Below, one piece after another: positions 56,162-64,000 of a stretch of DNA of 64,000 bases. Position numbers and translations under genes: made by a program. The stretch spans positions 633,358 to 697,357 of the forward strand of contig NZ_CP015622.1 of NCBI RefSeq assembly GCF_001643015.1. Direction: 5' to 3'. The notes beneath the pieces were generated by a model that saw only the letters and a list, made by a program, of their open reading frames with translations, did not search any database and was not told the DNA's origin. The number at the start of each line of letters is the position of its first letter. The first letter of the stretch is position 1. This DNA is from Corynebacterium crudilactis. GTDB lineage: Bacteria; Actinomycetota; Actinomycetes; Mycobacteriales; Mycobacteriaceae.

Positions 56162-56197
56162 AAGCGCTGTACTTCCATGTGAGGAAGCACAGCGCTT
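56162..56197 (-). terminator. icd terminator
   Basis: AAGCGCTGT-A-CTTCC pairs with GGAAG-C-ACAGCGCTT (one mismatch), loop ATGTGA. On the minus strand it comes just after the icd stop and runs into TTTCATATTTTTATT. Confidence 0.88.
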
Positions 56198-56210
56198 AAC
56201 TGTGAAGTGA

Positions 56211-58496
<2,286 letters not shown>

Positions 58497-58510
58497 CTAT
58501 GGTGGCGGTT

Positions 58511-59398
58511 TTAACCCCGCATGGAAACACCGTGTTTCCAATAGCCCATAAATGCAACCTGAGAACGGGCTACACCTCTCTCTTTTATCAGGGAGCGACG
58601 AATATTGGTAACAACCCCACTTTCGCCCGCAATCCAGTAATAATCATCGTTTTTCGCGTGTATGTTTTGAAGGTTTTCACCTGCAGCAGAAAACGTAGGA
58701 GTTTCCCACACCATGTCTTCGGATATCACGGTTTCGCAATGATGAAGTGCGAGTTTTTCCATTAGGAGTTCGCCGTGTTTCCGGCCATTTCGAGGAAGCC
58801 AGGACACCTCTACCGAGGCGGGATTTTTGATCGGGAGCGCATCTTTAGAGGAGGGGATTTCAATCAGAGCTTTACCATGAATATCAGTATCTGCCAGGTC
58901 TTCTAGGATGCGCGCAATCGCAGGAGCCGCAGTTTCATCACCGACGAGGACAATGTTGGTGGCAGTGCCTGGATCAAATTCGATGCCTCCCATGGGTTCG
59001 GCATCTAGCCGTGGTGCGACAATCAAGATCTCAGCACCCGCAGTTGCAGCGGCAGCCCAGGTGGATGCAGGTCCAGTGCACCCCGGCGCGGTGTGGAGAA
59101 CAAAATCGACGGTGAGTCGGGTGGCTTGTTCATCGCGTTCTAAAGATCGGATGGAATAGGTGCGCATTGTTCCGCGGGATGTGTCATGTAGCTGGGACCA
59201 GTGGTGGTACCAATTCACCCCTGGTGGGAAAACTGGAAGGGGGTTGCCTGGGGTGGGGAAGATTAATTTAATGCGTTGATCATAAAGGGGAGTGGTACTG
59301 CCCACCAGGTTAAGTTCGGGTCCGGAAAAGACAATCCTGATGAAATTGGGGCTGATCTGCGATACGGATTCAACGATGGCGGTGACTGGTGCAGGCAT
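58511..59398 (-). CDS. Siderophore-interacting protein (ferric-chelate reductase, FAD)
   Basis: 295 residues of the SIP/ViuB family. FAD-binding signature RTYSIRSLERDEQATRL with R-x-Y-S, NAD(P)-pocket VLVGDETAAPAIARILEDL and the late YYWIAGESGVVTNIRRSLI with family C-terminal features. It reduces Fe(III) on an imported siderophore in the cytoplasm. Last gene of the operon, 9 bp after the ATPase. No dtxR box directly before it; the operon's one box is far upstream. Confidence 0.92.
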   Translation of the reverse strand: MPAPVTAIVESVSQISPNFIRIVFSGPELNLVGSTTPLYDQRIKLIFPTPGNPLPVFPPGVNWYHHWSQLHDTSRGTMRTYSIRSLERDEQATRLTVDFVLHTAPGCTGPASTWAAAATAGAEILIVAPRLDAEPMGGIEFDPGTATNIVLVGDETAAPAIARILEDLADTDIHGKALIEIPSSKDALPIKNPASVEVSWLPRNGRKHGELLMEKLALHHCETVISEDMVWETPTFSAAGENLQNIHAKNDDYYWIAGESGVVTNIRRSLIKERGVARSQVAFMGYWKHGVSMRG

Positions 59399-59407
59399 GT
59401 GGATCTC

Positions 59408-60217
59408 CTAATGAAGTGTGGCGATGTGGTGACGTCCCATGGGCATGACCAACGGTGCGCCTGAGACTGGATCTGACATGATGTGGGCATCGGTGGCGAA
59501 GACTTCGCGCATCATGGTTTCGGTAATGACTTCTTCGGGTGTTCCTTGGGAGTAGATGTGGCCGGTGTTCATAGTGATGAGGTGGTCGGAGTAGCGGGAG
59601 GCTAGTCCTAACTCGTGGAGCACCATCACAATGGTGGTGCCGTGTGTGCGATTGAGGTCAGTGAGTAGATCGAGTACTTCGAGTTGGTTGGCGATATCTA
59701 GGTAGGTGGTGGGTTCATCAAGAAGCAGGATGTCTGTTTCTTGGGCAAGTGCCATGGCTATCCACACGCGTTGGCGTTGGCCGCCTGATAGCTCATCAAT
59801 GGGACGATTCGCCAGTTCAGTGGTGTTGGTCATCTCGAGTGCGTGGGCAACTACGTCATAGTCACGTGCAGACCAGCGACCCATGATTCCTTGGTGCGGG
59901 TGGCGGCCACGGCCCACTAAATCTGCCACGACGATGCCTTCTGGGGCGGTGGGAGATTGCGGTAACAATCCCAAGGTGCGGGCTAGTTCTTTGCCGGGCA
60001 GTAAACGCAAGGGGGAGGCGTCGAGAAGCGCTTGCCCGGAGCTGGGTTTAAGTAGGCGCGCAAAGGCGCGTAGCAACGTTGATTTGCCGCATCCGTTGGG
60101 CCCTACGATGGAGGTGATTTTGCCTGGGAGGATTTCGAGGCTGAGCGCATCGATGATGGTGCGCTCGCCATAGGACAGCGAAATTTCTTCGGCGGTGAGT
60201 TGATGATTGATGGTCAT
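59408..60217 (-). CDS. fepC: Ferric-siderophore ABC transporter ATPase (FepC-like)
   Basis: 269 residues. Walker A GPNGCGKST, signature LSGGQRQR, Walker B DILLLDEPTTYLD, and VMVLHELGLA for the H-loop. FepC/FhuC type, energising import through the paired FecCD permeases. Overlaps the permease gene by 4 bp (60214-60217), so translation is coupled. Symbol given for the family, the actual siderophore is unknown. Confidence 0.93.
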   Translation of the reverse strand: MTINHQLTAEEISLSYGERTIIDALSLEILPGKITSIVGPNGCGKSTLLRAFARLLKPSSGQALLDASPLRLLPGKELARTLGLLPQSPTAPEGIVVADLVGRGRHPHQGIMGRWSARDYDVVAHALEMTNTTELANRPIDELSGGQRQRVWIAMALAQETDILLLDEPTTYLDIANQLEVLDLLTDLNRTHGTTIVMVLHELGLASRYSDHLITMNTGHIYSQGTPEEVITETMMREVFATDAHIMSDPVSGAPLVMPMGRHHIATLH

Positions 60218-61242
60218 GAGTGCGCCCCCGCACGATTAGAATGGATGAGGAGATAGATAAGGAATGGGGCTCCGAACACACCGGTGACCACGCCAACGGG
60301 GTAGCGGGTGCCCAGAAAGTATTGGCCAATCAGATCAGCGGATAACACGAGCAATCCGCCAACACATGCGGAAGGGATGATTAACGATCCGCCAGTGCCG
60401 ACAAGCCGTGTGGCAATAGGACCTGCAACAAAGGCCACAAAAGCGATCGGACCACAGGCTGCTGTCGCAACCGCAATGAGCGCGACTGCAGAAATAATGA
60501 CGATGATGCGTGTGCGATTAGTAGCAACGCCCAAGCTCACTGCAGTATCCGCACCCAAACGCATAAGATCCACATTGCGCGCATTGGCAAGCAATATCGG
60601 AAACAGCACAATCGTGGTGAGCAGCAACGGCGAAGCCCTCTCCCACGTCGCACCATTGAGCGACCCCGTCAGCCACCGCGTCGCCGTGGGCAAATCCCAA
60701 GAATCAGCCTTCGACAGGGAATACGACACCACAGAATTCAGCATTGCCGCAATACCAATGCCCGTGAGAATCAACCGCGTGGCAGAAAAACCACCGCGAT
60801 ACGCCACCACATAAATCAACAACGCCACTAACAACGCAGCACACAACGCAACAGCTGAAACTGCAGACTGCGACATCTCAAAAAATACAATGCAGATAAC
60901 ACCCGCAGCTGACGCACCAGAAGAAATACCGATGATATCGGGAGAGGCCAATTGATTACGCAACAACGTCTGAAAAATCACGCCCGCCGCACCAAACGCC
61001 ATTCCCGCGGCAAGACCCAGCACTGCCCGCGGCAAACGCAACACGCCGACGGTATAACTCGCGCCGGGCACCTGCTGGCCCGTGAGCACCTGAAACACCT
61101 GCGCAGGGCTATAAAATACCTCGCCCCACATCAATGAAAAAGCAAAAATACCTAGCGTGACGACGCCCAATGCCGCAACAATCAGCGCCCTGCGGGAGTT
61201 GCGCGCCCCACGCTGGCGCTTGAGTTGATCACTGATACTCAT
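60214..61242 (-). CDS. fepG: Ferric-siderophore ABC transporter permease (FepG-like)
   Basis: 342 residues, FecCD/BtuC fold with about nine membrane helices. GLAAGMAFGAAGVIFQTLLRNQLASPDIIGISSGASAAGV is the family signature near the N-terminus, and the coupling-helix region GPIAFVAFVAGPIATRLVG. It pairs with the neighbouring permease and overlaps its gene by 4 bp and the ATPase gene by 4 bp. Confidence 0.93.
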   Translation of the reverse strand: MSISDQLKRQRGARNSRRALIVAALGVVTLGIFAFSLMWGEVFYSPAQVFQVLTGQQVPGASYTVGVLRLPRAVLGLAAGMAFGAAGVIFQTLLRNQLASPDIIGISSGASAAGVICIVFFEMSQSAVSAVALCAALLVALLIYVVAYRGGFSATRLILTGIGIAAMLNSVVSYSLSKADSWDLPTATRWLTGSLNGATWERASPLLLTTIVLFPILLANARNVDLMRLGADTAVSLGVATNRTRIIVIISAVALIAVATAACGPIAFVAFVAGPIATRLVGTGGSLIIPSACVGGLLVLSADLIGQYFLGTRYPVGVVTGVFGAPFLIYLLIHSNRAGAHS

Positions 61243-62234
61243 AGCTCTGCGACTTTCTGACGACGAATAATCCAGATAAACAGTGGCGCACCAATAATCG
61301 GCATGATGATGCCCACCGCAATTTCACTCGGGCGGGTCAGCACACGCCCACACGTATCAGCAGCAACGATCAGCACCGCGCCCGCCAATGCGGAAGATGG
61401 CACCAACCAGCGATGATCAGTGCCCACAACCAGGCGGGTTAGATGCGGCACTACCAGCCCAACGAAGGCGATGGGTCCGGCCAACGCGGTTGCCACGCCG
61501 CACAAAATAACAGCGCCTATCGACGCCACGATCCGTGTTCGAGGCACATGCTCGCCCAAACTGGTGGCTACATCATCGCCCAAAGCCAGTGCATTAAGCC
61601 CAGTGGACATAAGCAAACACAGTAAAAACCCGGTGGCGAGAAATGGAACAGCCAGCATCATGTGCTCCCATTCCGCACCACCTACGCCGCCGATCTGCCA
61701 AAAGCGGAATTTATCCATGACATCGATACGAGGCAATAACACAGCACTGACCAAGGAGGACAGCGCTGCCGTGGTGGCTGCACCCGCAAGAGCAAGCTTG
61801 AGTGGGGTGGCACCGCCACGTCCCAAAGATCCCACGCTGTACACAAACACAGCAGCAGCTGCAGCACCCAACACCGCCACGATCATCGTGGGAACTGCAG
61901 CCGACATTCCGAAAAATGACATACCAATAACAACAGCCAAGGATGCGCCGGATAACACACCAAAGATGCCTGGATCAGCCAGCGGATTCCTAGTCACAGC
62001 CTGCATGGTGGTTCCAGCAACTGCCAGTGCAGCTCCAATGATCAGCCCCAAGACCGTGCGTGGAATTCTTTTCAACGCAGCAGCTTGTTCCGTTGTATCA
62101 GCATGTCCCAGTAGTGCCTGAATCGCATCATGCGTACTGATGGAGCGCACTCCGAATTTCACAGAGCACACGCACACGAGAACCAACAGCATCAGCATGC
62201 TGCTGAGAAACACAATTTTTTTAGTCAGTGACAT
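61239..62234 (-). CDS. fepD: Ferric-siderophore ABC transporter permease (FepD-like)
   Basis: 331 residues of the same fold, starting with a helix (IVFLSSMLMLLVLVCVCS) and the signature GAALAVAGTTMQAVTRNPLADPGIFGVLSGASLAV; coupling region GPIAFVGLVVPHLTRLVVG. Start ATG 62234 is preferred to TTG 62237. It lies 19 bp after the binding-protein gene and overlaps the next permease gene by 4 bp. The two permeases form the channel as a heterodimer. Confidence 0.93.
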   Translation of the reverse strand: MSLTKKIVFLSSMLMLLVLVCVCSVKFGVRSISTHDAIQALLGHADTTEQAAALKRIPRTVLGLIIGAALAVAGTTMQAVTRNPLADPGIFGVLSGASLAVVIGMSFFGMSAAVPTMIVAVLGAAAAAVFVYSVGSLGRGGATPLKLALAGAATTAALSSLVSAVLLPRIDVMDKFRFWQIGGVGGAEWEHMMLAVPFLATGFLLCLLMSTGLNALALGDDVATSLGEHVPRTRIVASIGAVILCGVATALAGPIAFVGLVVPHLTRLVVGTDHRWLVPSSALAGAVLIVAADTCGRVLTRPSEIAVGIIMPIIGAPLFIWIIRRQKVAEL

Positions 62235-62252
62235 CAAGAACTTATTTCAAAT

Positions 62253-63320
62253 TTATTTCAACGGCTCGGCAATTTTTGCCACATATTCGTCAATACCCCA
62301 AGGAATAGACAGCGGGGACTGATTAGCTGATGCCGCCAATGGGTTTGCACCTAAGAAAACCACCTTGCCATCAGCAATAGCCGGGATACGGGATAACAAC
62401 GGATCGGACTGCATTTTAGACAGCAACTGCGCGTTGGCAGCAGCATCGTCCGTGCCATAAGTGATGATGACATCGACATCGCTGAAGGTCTCAGGAGTTT
62501 CTGCGGAAACTTGCTCAAAGAAACTTTTCGATCCAGCAAAACCCTTCAACACATCAGCTTCCTGCACGCCTGCATCAAGCAAGAACCTCATTCGAGGGTC
62601 AATGCTGGTGTACACACCAATCTGTGAGAAATCGCTTTCATCAAAGAACGCGAATAGTGGTTTAGCCTCCTTTAACTCCGGATTTGCGTCCATTGCAGTA
62701 GCAACTTGGGCATCAAGATCTGCACTGAGTTCTTTGCCCTCTTGTTCCAAACCAAGAGCTGTTGAATTCATACGGATCATCTCATCTAAAGAGGTTCCCC
62801 ACGCCAGTTCTGGATAGGCCACCACTGGTGCGATACGGGAAAGCTGATCGTAATCTTCCTGAGTAATGCCGGAATAAGACGCTAAAATGATATCTGGCGC
62901 AGTGTTTGCGATTTCTTCAAACGGAATGGCATCGGTGGCATCAAAAAGAATCGGAGCATCTCCGCCGAGCTCATGCAAAGACTCTTCAACCCAGGGGAGT
63001 AAACCGTTGTTGTCATCATCGCCCCATGTGACTTTTTCAAAGCCGACTGGTTTTTCTCCCAGGGCCAGTGCCACTTCATGGTTAGACCAGCCGATGGTGG
63101 CGATGCGTTCAGGCTTGGACTCAATGGTGGTTTCACCAAACGCATGCTTGATGGTGACCGGGAACGCCTCGTTGGAGGTCTCAGCATCATGATCGCTAGA
63201 ACTGGACGCGGATGGTGATGATGCTTGCGCCGGGGAGGTGTCCGCACTTGGAGAGCACGCTGCAAGGGAAACCGCGAGAGAGGCTGCCATCAGTCCGGCT
63301 AAAACGCGAGTGGTGCGCAT
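62253..63320 (-). CDS. fepB: Iron-siderophore-binding lipoprotein (FepB-like)
   Basis: 355 residues. Lipobox LAAC with lipidated C22, a Ser/Ala-rich linker with HDAETS, and a class III TroA/FhuD-like binding fold: RIATIGWSNHEVALALGEKPVGF, PDIILASYSGITQEDYDQLSRIAPVVAY and a final IPWGIDEYVAKIAEPL. It captures a ferric siderophore at the outer face of the membrane and docks with FepDG. A DtxR-like box lies 25 bp upstream; it is first in the operon that ends with the siderophore-interacting protein. Confidence 0.93.
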   Translation of the reverse strand: MRTTRVLAGLMAASLAVSLAACSPSADTSPAQASSPSASSSSDHDAETSNEAFPVTIKHAFGETTIESKPERIATIGWSNHEVALALGEKPVGFEKVTWGDDDNNGLLPWVEESLHELGGDAPILFDATDAIPFEEIANTAPDIILASYSGITQEDYDQLSRIAPVVAYPELAWGTSLDEMIRMNSTALGLEQEGKELSADLDAQVATAMDANPELKEAKPLFAFFDESDFSQIGVYTSIDPRMRFLLDAGVQEADVLKGFAGSKSFFEQVSAETPETFSDVDVIITYGTDDAAANAQLLSKMQSDPLLSRIPAIADGKVVFLGANPLAASANQSPLSIPWGIDEYVAKIAEPLK

Positions 63321-63344
63321 ATAAGATCCACTTTCTCAATATGG

Positions 63345-63363
63345 TTAGGTAAGGCTGGCCAAT
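63345..63363 (-). promoter_or_regulatory. DtxR iron box upstream of the siderophore operon
   Basis: TTAGGTAAGGCTGGCCAAT fits the 19-bp DtxR consensus (TTAGGTTAGGCTAACCTAA) at 14 of 19 positions, with the best arm TTAGGT-AGGCT. It lies 25-43 bp before the fepB-like start, the place expected for repression in iron-rich conditions. Confidence 0.78.
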
Positions 63364-63489
63364 ATGCTAGCACTGGATTTCTAATCTGGAAAATGTCTTA
63401 GGTCACAGTCTTTGATCTGATGGCTAAGTAGGCACATTTATTGTCTGTAATAGTGCTGGTGAGGGGCCTGTCCGATACTGTGGGCTTCC

Positions 63490-64000
63490 ATGCGCGAATC
63501 TGGAAAATCCCCCGTAGAGCTTGTCGAGGCTTCAGCACCCCGAAGCCAAAGCGGACATTTAAAACGCCGTCAAATCCCTCGACAAACGGAAATTTCCGAG
63601 GTTCGTCGATATATCGTCATGACAGCCCTGGCATTAGGTGGCTTTGCCATTGGTGTTACGGAGTTTGTCTCCATGGGTCTGCTCAGTGCAATTGCTTCTG
63701 ATTTTGCGATCTCTGAAGATCAAGCCGGGCTGATCATCACCATCTACGCATTGGGAGTTGTGGTGGGCGCTCCACTCATCACAGCATTCACTGGCAAGAT
63801 TCCTCGTCGCCGATTGCTGCTCATCTTGGTGGCGTTCTTCGTTATCGGTAATGCACTTTCCGCTCTCAATACGTCCTATGAAGTGTTGCTGGCCGCTCGT
63901 TTCATCGCAGGCCTTCCGCACGGTGCGTATTTCTCCGTTGCGGGACTTTCTGCTGCATCCATGGCCCCAACCGGCCAGCGTGGACGCGCAATTGCCTATG
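63490..64000 (+). CDS. MFS transporter (AraJ/arabinose-efflux-like), 5' part
   Basis: The frame is open to the right edge; 170 residues are visible. A basic cytoplasmic N-terminus (MRESGKSPVELVEASAP ... QTEISEVRRY) precedes helix 1 (MTALALGGFAIGVTEFVSMG), helix 2 (GLIITIYALGVVVGAPLIT), the loop GKIPRRRLLLI (MFS signature between helices 2 and 3) and helices 3 and 4 (AARFIAGLPHGAYFSVAGL). This is like AraJ/YdhP-type drug or sugar exporters. It is divergent from the siderophore operon and may share the iron box; a role in siderophore export is speculation. Confidence 0.88.
   Translation, partial: MRESGKSPVELVEASAPRSQSGHLKRRQIPRQTEISEVRRYIVMTALALGGFAIGVTEFVSMGLLSAIASDFAISEDQAGLIITIYALGVVVGAPLITAFTGKIPRRRLLLILVAFFVIGNALSALNTSYEVLLAARFIAGLPHGAYFSVAGLSAASMAPTGQRGRAIAY

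Overview
The window is a piece of an actinobacterial chromosome from a Corynebacterium of the C. glutamicum group. The evidence is a monomeric isocitrate dehydrogenase, the C50 carotenoid (decaprenoxanthin) cluster, the gene order tsaD-nnr-groES-groEL1-whiB3-sigD-rsdA-DUF5319-guaB-guaB3-guaA shared with mycobacteria, and McbR- and DtxR-type operators. From memory the proteins are close to C. glutamicum but differ from strain ATCC 13032 at scattered positions (for example in Icd), so a sister species or a diverged strain is likely. Nothing looks like an insertion sequence, prophage, CRISPR array, tRNA or rRNA.

Layout. 1-12.8 kb: housekeeping block with the end of tsaD, NAD(P)HX repair, chaperonins under two overlapping CIRCE operators, a WhiB3-type iron-sulfur regulator, sigma factor D with its membrane anti-sigma factor, and GMP synthesis (guaB, a Cys-less guaB3, guaA). 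12.8-16.4 kb: an envelope-stress-like module, in which a PspC/LiaF-like membrane protein is divergent from a PspC-domain histidine kinase, response regulator and small membrane protein. 16.4-20.4 kb: poorly characterised envelope proteins and a decayed imuB. 20.4-33.4 kb: carotenoid region, operon crtE-mmpL-crtB-crtI-crtYe-crtYf-crtEb (minus strand) divergent from the repressor gene crtR, then a lipocalin, an SDR, a DNA photolyase and the glycosyltransferase crtX. 33.4-37.2 kb: small degenerate membrane genes and a MacB/LolCD-type ABC exporter. 37.2-40.2 kb: the methionine importer metQ-metN-metI. 40.4-48.4 kb: PH-domain membrane proteins, the manganese regulator mntR, a DUF457 membrane protein, a sirtuin with a deaminase, trmL, folD and a flotillin. 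48.8-52.6 kb: a lipoprotein and methionine biosynthesis metX, metY. 52.9-58.4 kb: pyruvate/carbon-starvation transporter cstA with ybdD, a secreted protein, and icd. 58.5-64 kb: a ferric-siderophore uptake operon with a DtxR box, then the start of an MFS transporter.

Co-operation. The three methionine loci (metQNI, metX, metY) each carry an McbR-like 5-6-5 box, so import and synthesis are probably co-repressed. The carotenoid enzymes run from GGPP through phytoene and lycopene to cyclised, glycosylated C50 pigment, with photolyase and lipocalin as plausible light/oxidative-stress partners.

The least explained signal is a short word, GTCGAAAAGC, which occurs eight times exactly plus four one-base variants, in genes and between genes, and twice as inverted pairs forming hairpins. 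I did not find an obviously new multi-gene defence or metabolic system. The strongest leads are this repeat family, the twin-PspC signalling locus, and the Cys-less GuaB3.
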